Source of the DNA: JAOZMY01 sp964577975
Lineage (GTDB): Bacteria > Desulfobacterota > S145-22
Reading direction: 5' to 3'
DNA length: 13,307 bases
NCBI GenBank assembly: GCA_964577975.1
Contig: CAZOBB010000160.1
Coordinates: 1-13,307, forward strand
Part shown: piece after piece, positions 5,961-13,307 of the stretch
Position numbering within the stretch: position 1 is the first letter of the stretch
Layout of the letters: every line of letters starts with the position of its first letter
Notes under the pieces: generated by a model
What the model saw: only the letters and a program-made list of their open reading frames with translations
The model's database searches: none
Told to the model about the DNA's origin: nothing
Program-made: the position numbers and the translations under genes

Positions 5961-6984
5961 CGTCGTTTCTCTCCGCAAGGATTATCGTGTCGTTCGGCGC
6001 CGGAAAGGGTTCTTGGGGGCCGTATCCGGTTTTTTCCGCCCCGACATCGTCATCCGGAAGGCCCTACGTGACATAAGCTTTCAGGTCGAAAGGGGGGAAA
6101 TGGTGGGGCTGGTGGGCCCGAACGGCGCCGGAAAGTCCTCTCTCGTCAAGATCCTCGTGGGCATCCTGAAACCGGACGGGGGACAGGTACGGGTCTCCGG
6201 GATGGATCCCTTCTCCCAGCGTCAAGAATATGTGCGCAGAATTGGGGTCGTCTTCGGACAGCGCTCCCCCCTGTGGTGGGATCTCCCGGTAAGCGATTCG
6301 TTTGAACTCCTTCGGAGAATCTACAAGATCCCCCGGGAAGAATACCGCCAAACCCACGCCTACCTCGTGGAAACCTTCGGGTTGAGTCAATGGCTTTCGC
6401 AGCCGGTCCGAATGCTCAGCCTGGGGCAAAAACTACGATGCACCATCGCGGCCGCCATGCTCCATAACCCGGACATTCTCTTTCTCGATGAGCCGACCAT
6501 CGGCCTGGACATCCTGGCCACCGATCAGCTGCTGTCGATCATCGGCAAGATGAACGCGGAAAGGGAAACCACCGTCTTCATCACCTCCCACGATCTTACC
6601 GTCGTGGAAAGGCTGTGTCGGAAGATGATTCTCCTTAACGAGGGCGAGATCCTCTTTCACGGCCATTTCACCAATGCCATCCGCCGTTTCGTCCGGCGCA
6701 GGCGCCTCCGAATCGCAACCAACGAACGGGAAAAGATTCAGGAGCTGGTCAGGCTGATCCCTCCCCAATGTCATGTGGAAAGTCTGGAGGGAAACAGGAT
6801 GATCCTGACGTTCGACCAGGAAACCCTCTCCCTCGACGACCTCGTGAGGATCCTCAGGTCCTTGGTGTCCCGGGAAGACCTGGACATCTACGAATTTTAT
6901 CTCGAAAAGCCGAGTCTCAACGACCTCATCCTCACCCTCTTCAACCCCGACCCAAACACGCCACCAGCGGGAAATCAACGTTGA
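5947..6984 (+). CDS. ABC-2 type exporter, ATP-binding protein
   Basis: A 345-residue ATPase. Walker A is GPNGAGKS (57-64), the Q-loop glutamine is near 105 (VVFGQRSPLWWDLP), the signature is LSLGQ (157-161, with Leu in place of the usual first Gly), Walker B is ILFLDEP (177-183) and the switch histidine is H215 in ITSHD. The short insertion after the first strand and the FGQRSPLWWDLP stretch are typical of the COG4586 type, which pairs with two ABC2_membrane_6 permeases. Residues about 245-345 form a C-terminal accessory domain. It has no peptidase domain, unlike the C39-containing bacteriocin exporters, so leader removal must be done elsewhere. The start at ATG 5947 follows a consensus ribosome site and overlaps the methyltransferase gene by 14 bases. 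Confidence 0.93.
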   Translation: MPAIDVVSLRKDYRVVRRRKGFLGAVSGFFRPDIVIRKALRDISFQVERGEMVGLVGPNGAGKSSLVKILVGILKPDGGQVRVSGMDPFSQRQEYVRRIGVVFGQRSPLWWDLPVSDSFELLRRIYKIPREEYRQTHAYLVETFGLSQWLSQPVRMLSLGQKLRCTIAAAMLHNPDILFLDEPTIGLDILATDQLLSIIGKMNAERETTVFITSHDLTVVERLCRKMILLNEGEILFHGHFTNAIRRFVRRRRLRIATNEREKIQELVRLIPPQCHVESLEGNRMILTFDQETLSLDDLVRILRSLVSREDLDIYEFYLEKPSLNDLILTLFNPDPNTPPAGNQR

Positions 6985-7778
6985 CTGCCGGAAAATATTT
7001 CACCATCGCCAAGATGAGCTTTCTCCGGCTCACCGCCTACAAGACGGACATCGTAATCCATTTTTTCACCTACCCCGTCGTTTTCGCCTCCTTTTTCTTC
7101 TTCATCACCGGGGCCTTTGAGGGAAAGCTTCATCAGACGGGATACACGATCCCGCAGCTTCTCACCTATTACTCCGTGGGGTGGCTGCTGCGAATGATCA
7201 ACCATCATGGCGCCGATATCGCCATCGGCCAGTCCATCCTAACGGGCGACATCGTCAACATACTCGTCAAGCCCGTTCATCACCACCACTACCGAATGGC
7301 CGAAGCCGCGGGCAAGGCCTTCGGGAGGATAATCTTCTACAGCCTTCCGGCCTTCTTCCTCTTGTCGATCTTCGTCAAGCGCTTCATCCTCGTCTGGGAC
7401 GCCACGCTCCTTAAATTCCTGGTCCTCTCCCTCATCGGGTTTTTCATCAGTTTTGAAATCCAGTACATCATCGGCTGCGCGGCCTTCTTTTTCACCGTCA
7501 ACCATCAGATCATCTGGATCACGGACATGACGATCCGACTGATGTCCGGCCTGATCATCCCTCTCAGCCTCTTTCCCGATTTCGTGAACCGCCTTCTGAC
7601 GCTGCTTCCCTTCCAGATGATCTATTACATCCCGATTCAAATGTGGATCGGAAAGATCGATGCGGCCGGCTTTTCTCACGCCCTCGTCACGGCTCTGACC
7701 TGGCTGATCATACTCCATCTGACGGGACGATGGGTCTGTGCTTCCGGGCTGAAACGGCTGGCTATTTTCGGAGGATAA
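6981..7778 (+). CDS. ABC-2 type exporter permease 1
   Basis: A 265-residue polytopic membrane protein with about six hydrophobic segments (roughly 25-45, 60-78, 118-140, 148-182, 190-205 and 243-258). The opening KYFTIAKMSFLRLTAYKTD matches the usual start of COG4587/COG3694-type permeases. That is why I prefer TTG 6981, which overlaps the ATPase stop by four bases, over ATG 7014, which would cut into the conserved N-terminus. GDIVNILVKPV near 89-99 matches the cytoplasmic coupling region (G-x-h-x-x-x-L-x-x-P) of this family. Four histidines in a row (100-103) follow it directly. With the next protein it should form the membrane channel that exports the mature peptide. Confidence 0.88.
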   Translation: MTAGKYFTIAKMSFLRLTAYKTDIVIHFFTYPVVFASFFFFITGAFEGKLHQTGYTIPQLLTYYSVGWLLRMINHHGADIAIGQSILTGDIVNILVKPVHHHHYRMAEAAGKAFGRIIFYSLPAFFLLSIFVKRFILVWDATLLKFLVLSLIGFFISFEIQYIIGCAAFFFTVNHQIIWITDMTIRLMSGLIIPLSLFPDFVNRLLTLLPFQMIYYIPIQMWIGKIDAAGFSHALVTALTWLIILHLTGRWVCASGLKRLAIFGG

Positions 7779-7781
7779 AGG

Positions 7782-8582
7782 GTGTTCCTGAAACTCATCG
7801 GTTACTACCTCGTTCAGCAACTCAAGGTAGAGCTGAGCTATCGTTTCAACCTGATCATCGGCATCGTGGGTCAGCTCCTCTTCACCCTACTGAGCGTCGT
7901 CTTCATCGGGACCTTCCTGAAATTCGGCCAATCCATCAACGGATGGGGTTTCTACGACATCCTTTTCCTGTTCGGACTCTCGGACATCGCCTTCGGACTC
8001 AATTCCATCTTTATTTTCCGGACCTACTTCTCCCTCAACGCCACCTACATCGTCGGGGGGGGCCTGGATCAGCTGCTGGTTCAACCCGTTCCACCGCTGC
8101 TCAACGTCATCCTGCACAACCTCAACGTCCTCGACGGCGTCATCGTGCTGAAAGGGATTGCCATCATCCTGATCGCGGCCCCCCACCTACCCCTTGCCTG
8201 GACGCCCGTAACCCTGATGAAGACGGCGGAACTCGCCATGGCAGGCGCGGCCGTTCACGCCGGTATCCTCCTGACCATTGCCTCCACGGGCTTCTGGATG
8301 ATCCGGCGAAGCGACGCCGCCATGGCCTTTCTCAGCCTGACCCAGCTGGGCCAATACCCTCTATCCATCTATCCCCACGCCATCCAGGTATTTCTAAGCT
8401 TCGTCCTTCCCCTCGCCTTCACCGCCTATTACCCGGCCCAATACCTCCTCGGAATCCCCCCCGGTCCCCGGGGGTTCGCCTTTTCCCTGAAAGGAATCAC
8501 CCTCTGCGCGCTCGCATGTCTTGCCGTGGCGGTAACGATCTTCTACCGAGGACTGCAACGATACAACAGCGCAGGGTCGTAA
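7782..8582 (+). CDS. ABC-2 type exporter permease 2 (ABC2_membrane_6 type)
   Basis: A 266-residue permease with about six membrane segments. It carries GGGLDQLLVQPVPPLLNVIL near 92-111, the coupling-helix region, and LSIYPHAIQVFLSFVLPLAF followed by TAYYPAQYLLG at about 194-224, the hallmark of ABC2_membrane_6 proteins. It starts with GTG 7782, six bases after a strong ribosome site (GGAGGA, 7770-7775), three bases behind permease 1. Together with the ATPase and permease 1 it completes a three-protein exporter. The substrate is inferred from the operon only. Confidence 0.9.
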   Translation: MFLKLIGYYLVQQLKVELSYRFNLIIGIVGQLLFTLLSVVFIGTFLKFGQSINGWGFYDILFLFGLSDIAFGLNSIFIFRTYFSLNATYIVGGGLDQLLVQPVPPLLNVILHNLNVLDGVIVLKGIAIILIAAPHLPLAWTPVTLMKTAELAMAGAAVHAGILLTIASTGFWMIRRSDAAMAFLSLTQLGQYPLSIYPHAIQVFLSFVLPLAFTAYYPAQYLLGIPPGPRGFAFSLKGITLCALACLAVAVTIFYRGLQRYNSAGS

Positions 8583-8594
8583 GGATCATCGGCA

Positions 8595-9824
8595 ATGCTG
8601 ATACGATATTTTCTCAACCCCGAAGCCGGCGACGCGCTCGACGTGCAGGCCGAGGTGCACGGGACGGCCAAGGAACTCCGGTTGATGGACGTCTCGGGGT
8701 TCCTCACCCATGCCATTCGGAATCTCACCCCCATCCCCCCTTCCGAGATTGGATTCGACACCGTCGATACGGGTGTCTGGCGCCTCCCGTTGAAACGCGG
8801 AAACACCCGTTTCCGCTATTCCGTCCCCACCCGGTTCGCGAAAGCGTGGAAACACGGAATTCTCCCCGTCGTGAAAGGGACAGGTTCTACCTTTTTTCTC
8901 GGAAACGGCGTCTTCTTGAGGGCCCTCCTTTCCGAAGAGGTCCGTTACGAAATCCGCATAGCAGGGCATGCGAGCTCATCCCTCCCGGCCACAGGCCACT
9001 ATTGGACGGCCCGCAACGGCCGCCAGCTCTCCCTCGGAGGATTCGTTTGCGGCGATTTCACGGAAACGGGCGCCTCGGGGGGCGGCATTCCCCTGTCTCT
9101 CCTTTTCGACAGGGGAATGGAAGGCCTCCGGGAAGAGATAACATCCCTCTCGTCCCTTCTCGTCCAAGAGATGACCCGCATCTTCGGAGAAACTCCGTCC
9201 GAAACCCTGTCCATGTTCATCTTCAAGGCGCCCCGATCCCCGGCCCCCGGAGAAAAGGCCATCGGAAGCGGGCTGTCGTTCCATCGCGGAATATTCCTTC
9301 AGCTGACGGCGTCGTCGAAAGCCAACGCCTGGCTCATCCTCCATGAGCTGGCCCACCAGTGGCTGGGCCAAGACATCCACGCCGGGGAACCCGGTGTGAA
9401 ATGGTTCCTGGAAGGAACGGCCTCCTGGTGCGCCATGACCGCAGCCCAAGCGCTCGGCTTCCTCACCCGCGACCACCGTCACGAGCTCTTGTCGCAATCC
9501 GGCGAAACCTATCTTCGGGCGGCGGAAATGATTATCGGGAAAAACCCGGCCCTCCTCGAGGCCCGAACGACACACTCCTACGAAACAGAAGGGGGAATCC
9601 TGCTGATCCACGGGCTCGACCGATTTTTCCGCAACAAGGGACGGACGGGATTCCGAGACTTCCTCCGGGCCTTCTACACCACGTTCAGGGGAGCCCCGAT
9701 CTCCAACGGGGATATTCTTCGTGCCGCAGAAACCTTCGCCGGCACCCCCCTCCCCCCGTATGTCCGGGAATTTCTCGAAAAGAAGGGTCTCCTCCCCTTC
9801 CGGGAATGGGTCGAAACCGATTGA
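8595..9824 (+). CDS. Gluzincin metallopeptidase (M1/M61-like), possible leader peptidase
   Basis: A 409-residue zinc peptidase of clan MA. H250-E-L-A-H254 is followed after 18 residues by E273 in WFLEGTASW, giving the HExxH-x18-E zinc motif of M1 and M61 enzymes. A tyrosine in HSYETEGG (about 337-344) sits where the transition-state Tyr usually lies. The N-terminal half (1-185) is beta-rich, as in the M1/M61 N-terminal domain. No GAMEN motif is evident, so ordinary aminopeptidase specificity is doubtful. It has no signal peptide and is therefore predicted cytoplasmic. It begins 12 bases after permease 2, with AAGGAT ahead of ATG 8595, and is the last gene of the tight operon. Because the exporter has no peptidase domain, this is the natural candidate for removing the leader; that role is inferred. 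Confidence 0.85.
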   Translation: MLIRYFLNPEAGDALDVQAEVHGTAKELRLMDVSGFLTHAIRNLTPIPPSEIGFDTVDTGVWRLPLKRGNTRFRYSVPTRFAKAWKHGILPVVKGTGSTFFLGNGVFLRALLSEEVRYEIRIAGHASSSLPATGHYWTARNGRQLSLGGFVCGDFTETGASGGGIPLSLLFDRGMEGLREEITSLSSLLVQEMTRIFGETPSETLSMFIFKAPRSPAPGEKAIGSGLSFHRGIFLQLTASSKANAWLILHELAHQWLGQDIHAGEPGVKWFLEGTASWCAMTAAQALGFLTRDHRHELLSQSGETYLRAAEMIIGKNPALLEARTTHSYETEGGILLIHGLDRFFRNKGRTGFRDFLRAFYTTFRGAPISNGDILRAAETFAGTPLPPYVREFLEKKGLLPFREWVETD

Positions 9825-9907
9825 CTCCCGATGAGGCCCTGCGATGGATCCGGCAAGTTTCCAATGAGGAAAGGTGTCCGAAAACGTGAAAACCTCGCTC
9901 GCAAAAT

Positions 9908-9928
9908 AAAGGGTCGTTTCCCCCTTTT
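9908..9928 (+). terminator. Weak terminator-like hairpin after the RiPP operon
   Basis: AAAGGG (9908-9913) can pair with CCCTTT (9922-9927) around an 8-base loop, ending in a short T run. The stem has only three GC pairs, so termination would be inefficient. It is the only candidate in the 154-base gap between peptidase and MFS transporter. Confidence 0.3.
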
Positions 9929-9959
9929 ACCTCCCGCCCCATTGTCATTCCCTTGAAAA

Positions 9960-9977
9960 TCTGGCAATCTCGCCAGA
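9960..9977 (+). repeat. Small inverted repeat at the MFS gene start
   Basis: Six-base arms TCTGGC (9960-9965) and GCCAGA (9972-9977) flank a 6-base loop directly ahead of the ATG at 9979. It occupies the place where a ribosome site would be expected and none is seen. It may be an operator half-site pair or an RNA hairpin affecting translation, or chance. Confidence 0.3.
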
Positions 9978-9978
9978 C

Positions 9979-11211
9979 ATGATGAAAAAAACGAACACCA
10001 TAGACCCAAGCAACTCTCAAGAAAAATCGGTCCCCATCTCCGGATCGCTCCGCGCCGCCGTCCCCCATATCATCTTCCTGGCGGGGATCTTCTATCTCAA
10101 TTTCCTGTCACGGATCATCTTCGCGCCGTTGTTGCCGACCATCGAAAAGAGCCTTGCCATCAGCCACACCAAGTCAGGCTCCTTCTTCTTTTTCATCACG
10201 CTGGGATACTGCGTTTCCATGCTCTTTTCCGGGTTCGTCAACGCGCGCATCAGCCACAAAGGCACCATCGTGTTAAGCGGAACCGGGATCGGCTTGATCT
10301 TGCTTATTCTTCCATTATTTCCATCTTATCAGATGATTATCTTTTGTTTAATCCTTCTCGGGCTCTTCACGGGGCTTTACCTCCCCTCCGGCATCGCGGC
10401 CATCACCCACCTGGTCGCCCCCAAGAATTGGGGAAAGGCCTTCTCCATCCACGAGTGGGCCCCCAACCTGGGATTTATCACCGCCCCGCTATGGGCGGAA
10501 CTCCTGCTGAAGTGGACCTCGTGGCGCGGGGTCTTCCTCGTCATCGGCAGTGGCATCCTCCTGGTGACTCTCGCCTTCCTGAAGTTCGGAAAAGGCGGAA
10601 AATTTCGCGGTCAATCTCCCAATTTATCCATCCTGAAAATCCTCTTCACCAACCGCAGCTTCTGGGTCATGGTCTTCGTCTTCGGTATGGGCGTGGGAGG
10701 GGCCTTCGGGATCTACACGATGCTGCCCCTCTACCTCGTGACAGAACGGGGATTCGACAAGACGTGGATCAACACCCTCATCGGGCTTTCGAGAATTTCC
10801 GGTCTGTTCATGACCCTGGTGGCCGGATGGCTCACGGACAAGATCGGCCCCAAGAAGGCCATCGGTCTCATCTTTGCCACCAGCGGTATCACGACCATCT
10901 TCCTCGGCCTCCTCAAGGGGGGCTTCATCCTTCCCCTCATCTTCCTGCAGCCGGTCTTCTCCACCTGCTTTTTCCCCCCCGGCTTTGCCGCCCTATCCAA
11001 AATCACATCAGACGAGATCAGGAACCTGGTAGTCTCGCTTACGATCCCCTTCAGCTTTCTCTTCGGAGGAGGGTTGCTTCCGGCCCTGATCGGCCTGGCG
11101 GGGGATCTTGGATCCTTCGGAATGGGGATCAGTATCGTGGGCATAGCAACCCTGGCAAGCCTTGCGATCCTTGCCTTCCTCCGATTCCACGAAGAGGCGG
11201 AAAGAATCTAA
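9979..11211 (+). CDS. Major facilitator superfamily transporter
   Basis: A 410-residue integral membrane protein with the usual 12-helix MFS layout: two six-helix halves and a polar loop near 203-217. GWLTDKIGPKKA (283-294) is the conserved loop 8-9 counterpart of the MFS loop 2-3 signature. FYLNFLSRIIFAPLLP in helix 1 is common in UhpC/NarK-like and oxalate-type members. The substrate is unknown. Two ATG codons stand in tandem (9979 and 9982) and no good ribosome site precedes either. A gap of 154 bases separates it from the RiPP operon, so it is probably a separate unit, although a minor role in product export or resistance cannot be ruled out. Confidence 0.9.
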   Translation: MMKKTNTIDPSNSQEKSVPISGSLRAAVPHIIFLAGIFYLNFLSRIIFAPLLPTIEKSLAISHTKSGSFFFFITLGYCVSMLFSGFVNARISHKGTIVLSGTGIGLILLILPLFPSYQMIIFCLILLGLFTGLYLPSGIAAITHLVAPKNWGKAFSIHEWAPNLGFITAPLWAELLLKWTSWRGVFLVIGSGILLVTLAFLKFGKGGKFRGQSPNLSILKILFTNRSFWVMVFVFGMGVGGAFGIYTMLPLYLVTERGFDKTWINTLIGLSRISGLFMTLVAGWLTDKIGPKKAIGLIFATSGITTIFLGLLKGGFILPLIFLQPVFSTCFFPPGFAALSKITSDEIRNLVVSLTIPFSFLFGGGLLPALIGLAGDLGSFGMGISIVGIATLASLAILAFLRFHEEAERI

Positions 11212-11266
11212 GGATCGAAAACGAAATCAATAAGACAAGTGGGATAACAAGGAAAACTGGAAATCT

Positions 11267-11354
11267 TGGTGCCGGAGGTCGGACTCGAACCGACATGGGC
11301 GCGAGGCCCGGGGGATTTTGAGTCCCCTGCGTCTACCAGTTTCACCACTCCGGC
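11267..11354 (-). tRNA. tRNA-Leu (anticodon CAA)
   Basis: Read on the minus strand, the sequence starts GCCGGAGTGGTGAAACTGGT and ends with the T-arm GGTTCGAGTCC, the matching acceptor strand CTCCGGC, discriminator A and an encoded CCA. The anticodon arm is GGGGA-CTCAAAA-TCCCC, giving anticodon CAA, which reads UUG codons. A long variable arm (class II tRNA) fits leucine. All arms pair. The length with CCA is 88 bases. Confidence 0.95.
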
Positions 11355-11364
11355 ATCGGCAAAG

Positions 11365-11394
11365 ATCATACCGAATCGGGAAAGGGATTGTCAA
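11365..11394 (-). promoter_or_regulatory. Promoter of tRNA-Leu
   Basis: On the minus strand a perfect TTGACA (11394-11389) is followed after 18 bases by TATGAT (11370-11365), five of six -10 matches. Transcription would begin around 11358, only a few bases before the tRNA 5' end at 11354. Confidence 0.8.
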
Positions 11395-11416
11395 GTCGAA
11401 CGGCATCTTTTAAACT
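11388..11416 (+). promoter_or_regulatory. Putative promoter of the Sir2 gene, back-to-back with the tRNA promoter
   Basis: On the plus strand TTGTCA (11388-11393; five of six matches) is followed after 17 bases by TAAACT (11411-11416; four of six). The start site would fall at about 11423, which is the ATG of the Sir2 gene, so the mRNA might be leaderless. The -35 box overlaps the -35 box of the tRNA promoter on the other strand. Confidence 0.4.
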
Positions 11417-11422
11417 TCCCTC

Positions 11423-12178
11423 ATGCGAATAAATCCCCAAACCGATCCCATTCGAACGGCCGCTGAACTCATCCGGTCGAGCCGAAAGACCATTGCCTTC
11501 ACGGGAGCGGGAATCTCCGTGGAAAGCGGGATTCCGGACTTCCGAGGCCCCGACGGCGTGTGGTCCAAGATCGACACCAAGTATCTCGACATACACTATT
11601 TCAAACGCCATCGGGAGACCTGCTGGAAAGTCATCCATGAGATGTTTTTCAACCCTTTACAGAAGGCCCGGCCCAACGCCGCCCACGAGGGACTTGCCTG
11701 GATGGAAGAAAAGGGGTTCCTCGCGGGGGTCATCACCCAAAACATTGACAACCTCCACCACAAGGCGGGAAGCCGGTACGTGGTGGAGTTTCACGGCAAC
11801 ACCCGCCGCCTCGTCTGTACCCACTGCGGAAACCAGGAACCGGCCGACTTCAACCGGCTCGGACTTCCGCCCGTCTGTCCCCAGTGCGGCTCCATCCTGA
11901 AGCCGGATTTCGTCTTTTTCGGGGAAGGCATCCCTTTCGCCGCCTGGCGCGGGACGGAAGAGCTCCTGAAGGACCTGGAGGTCATGATTGTCATCGGCAC
12001 GACGGGTGTCGTCTTTCCGGCCGGGCAGATCCCCCGGCAGGCGAAGCAAAACGGCGTCAAACTCATTGAGATCAACCTGGAACCGTCGGCCTACACCGGC
12101 GGCCTGACGGACATCTTTATTCAATCCCCCGCCACCCGGGCCGTCAAGGCCCTGAAAGAGGCCCTGACCGCCGGCTGA
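11423..12178 (+). CDS. Sir2-family NAD-dependent protein deacylase (sirtuin)
   Basis: A 251-residue sirtuin, a normal bacterial length, that removes acyl groups from lysine side chains using NAD+. The NAD-binding motifs are FTGAGISVESGIPDFRG (26-42), the TQNID motif (105-109) and the catalytic H124 in VEFHGN. The zinc site has four cysteines, C132-x2-C135 and C152-x2-C155. GTTGVVFPAG corresponds to the GTSxxVxPA motif, and EINLEPS is the adenine-binding end. No ribosome site precedes ATG 11423 (the bases ahead are AACTTCCCTC), but no other in-frame start would keep the first helix. The gene runs divergently from tRNA-Leu and ends one base before the convergent phosphorylase gene. Confidence 0.95.
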   Translation: MRINPQTDPIRTAAELIRSSRKTIAFTGAGISVESGIPDFRGPDGVWSKIDTKYLDIHYFKRHRETCWKVIHEMFFNPLQKARPNAAHEGLAWMEEKGFLAGVITQNIDNLHHKAGSRYVVEFHGNTRRLVCTHCGNQEPADFNRLGLPPVCPQCGSILKPDFVFFGEGIPFAAWRGTEELLKDLEVMIVIGTTGVVFPAGQIPRQAKQNGVKLIEINLEPSAYTGGLTDIFIQSPATRAVKALKEALTAG

Positions 12179-12179
12179 A

Positions 12180-13307
12180 TCACTCGAGGGCGTAAACGCC
12201 ATAGGGTTCCACCTTTCCGTCGAAAAAGGACCGGTCTATGAGGTTGAACCGCATCTCATAGTTGGGAAGCGGAATCTCCTCGTCACTCACATTGACGATG
12301 GCCAGGACCTTCTGCCCGCGGTAACGCCGCTCCACGGCGACGAGCCGGCGATCGAGTTCCACGACCTCTCTTTGGCTTCCCGGGTGGAAGGAGCGGATCT
12401 CCTTCCTCGCGTCGAGGAGCTTTAGGTAACTTTCCAGCACCTGATAGCGGAGCGAATGCTTGTCCCGCAGCTCGGCCTCGAGTTCCCGCAGGGACAGCTT
12501 CTCCCGGTTGATCATTCGGTTGACGCCCGTCTTCTTTACCCCTTCGTAGTAGTTCCTCGAGCCGAGGAGGCTGTGGATGTAGATCCCCGGCACGCCTCTC
12601 AAAGAGAGCATCACGGCCTGGGAGGCCATGAAACGCCGAACCGCGAGAGGGTCCTCCGGGACGTTGGGATCGTTGATGGCGTCGAAGTAGGTGATGTTGA
12701 GCTCGTAGGGTTTTTTCACGCCGTTCTTCACCCGGTAGGAAACCAGCCCCCGGTGGGCAAGGGTCAATTTCACGAGGTTTTCGATCTCCTCCTCGGAGAG
12801 AAATCCCTCGGCGCCCAGGACACCGATCCCGTCATGGGAGGCCAGGAAGTCGAAAAAGAGGAGGTCCCCCCGGGTAACCTCGTTGAGCCGGTTGATCCGG
12901 GAGGCGTCTTTCCGGGCAAAGGCATCCAGCACCAGGGGGGGCAGGGAAAACTGGTAGACCATGTGCGCTTCGTCCCCCTCCCCAAAGTAGGAGACATTGT
13001 CCTTGTAGGGAAAGTTGGCCTCCGCCAGCATCATGGCGTAGGGGGCGACATATCTCAGGACGTGGCGGAAGAGCTTGACGATCTGGTGGGTCTTGGAGAG
13101 GTTCACGCAGCTCGTGTGGGCCTCCTTCCACACGTATCCCACCGCGTCGAGGCGGATGATTTCCACCCCTTGGGCCAGGTAGAAGAGGAGCACGTCGATC
13201 ATCCGCATCAAGACCTCGGGGTTCTTGTAGTTCAGGTCGATCTGGTCGGCGCTGAAGGTGGTCCAGACATACTTCGTGCCCCACTCCGTCTCGAACTTCG
13301 TCAAAAG
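12180..13307 (-). CDS. GH13_18 sugar phosphorylase, C-terminal part (cut by window edge)
   Basis: At least 375 residues of a glycoside hydrolase family 13 enzyme of the sucrose-phosphorylase group; the true start lies beyond base 13307. The visible part holds the core motifs: TTFSADQIDLNY near the edge; EIIRLDAVGY with the catalytic nucleophile Asp (codon 13146-13148); LAEANFP with the general acid/base Glu (13020-13022); and FLASHDGIG with the transition-state-stabilising Asp (12831-12833). SLPPLVLDAF and RGVPGIYIHSLLGSRN also fit. The wording is closer to the wider phosphorylase group that includes glucosylglycerate phosphorylases than to the Bifidobacterium sucrose enzyme. The acceptor cannot be settled here. 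Such enzymes turn alpha-glucosides plus phosphate into glucose 1-phosphate in the cytoplasm. Confidence 0.9.
   Translation of the reverse strand, partial: LLTKFETEWGTKYVWTTFSADQIDLNYKNPEVLMRMIDVLLFYLAQGVEIIRLDAVGYVWKEAHTSCVNLSKTHQIVKLFRHVLRYVAPYAMMLAEANFPYKDNVSYFGEGDEAHMVYQFSLPPLVLDAFARKDASRINRLNEVTRGDLLFFDFLASHDGIGVLGAEGFLSEEEIENLVKLTLAHRGLVSYRVKNGVKKPYELNITYFDAINDPNVPEDPLAVRRFMASQAVMLSLRGVPGIYIHSLLGSRNYYEGVKKTGVNRMINREKLSLRELEAELRDKHSLRYQVLESYLKLLDARKEIRSFHPGSQREVVELDRRLVAVERRYRGQKVLAIVNVSDEEIPLPNYEMRFNLIDRSFFDGKVEPYGVYALE

Noticed and set aside
7643..9346. A very long alternative frame (567 codons) across permease 2 and the peptidase gene
   Set aside because: The translation is dominated by Arg, Pro and His, typical of an out-of-frame reading of GC-rich DNA. 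The true frames show clear family motifs.
9831..9956. A 41-codon frame (MRPCDGSGKF...) after the peptidase gene, considered as another small peptide gene
   Set aside because: There is no ribosome site, no leader motif, and it runs through the terminator-like hairpin.
10344..11321. A 325-codon frame inside the MFS gene that continues into the tRNA
   Set aside because: It is an Arg/Pro/His-rich shadow of the MFS gene and reads through an unmistakable tRNA.
11267..11354. tRNA-Leu as the attachment site of an integrated island carrying the RiPP operon
   Set aside because: No integrase gene and no second copy of the tRNA 3' end was seen in the window.
1..13307. CRISPR arrays, insertion sequences or transposases
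   Set aside because: No regularly spaced direct repeats, terminal inverted repeats or transposase motifs were seen on either strand.

Overview
The window is about 13.3 kb of GC-rich bacterial DNA. Codon use, operon style and protein similarities suggest Desulfobacterota (the Syntrophobacter/Syntrophus/Geobacter sphere). That placement is an impression from protein flavour, not a computed result. The centre is a compact plus-strand operon (about 570-9824) that reads as a RiPP (ribosomally made, post-translationally modified peptide) biosynthesis locus.

Left edge (1-323, minus): the broken remains of a secreted glycerophosphodiester phosphodiesterase gene. A signal-peptide start and the last ~60 residues of the family remain, in different frames. 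Next comes a gene-free stretch with a TTGACA/TAGAAA promoter. It drives a 46-codon ORF (666-806) with a strong ribosome site, which I read as the RiPP precursor. A 141-base gap with three inverted repeats separates it from the maturase.

Operon (948-9824): radical SAM/SPASM maturase with a C-terminal PqqD-like domain; class I methyltransferase; GAF-only protein; free-standing PqqD-like protein; HPr-kinase-like P-loop protein; second methyltransferase; ABC-2 exporter (one ATPase, two permeases); HExxH-18-E gluzincin peptidase. Genes overlap or sit within 12 bases of each other. Inferred division of labour: PqqD domains hold the leader, the radical SAM enzyme crosslinks the core, methyltransferases and perhaps the kinase-like protein tailor it, the peptidase may remove the leader, and the ABC-2 system exports the product.

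Right side: an MFS transporter (9979-11211) after a 154-base gap, probably outside the RiPP operon; tRNA-Leu(CAA) on the minus strand with a clear promoter; a Sir2-type NAD-dependent deacylase whose putative promoter shares its -35 region with the tRNA promoter; and, convergent with it, the 3' part of a GH13_18 sugar phosphorylase that runs off the right edge.
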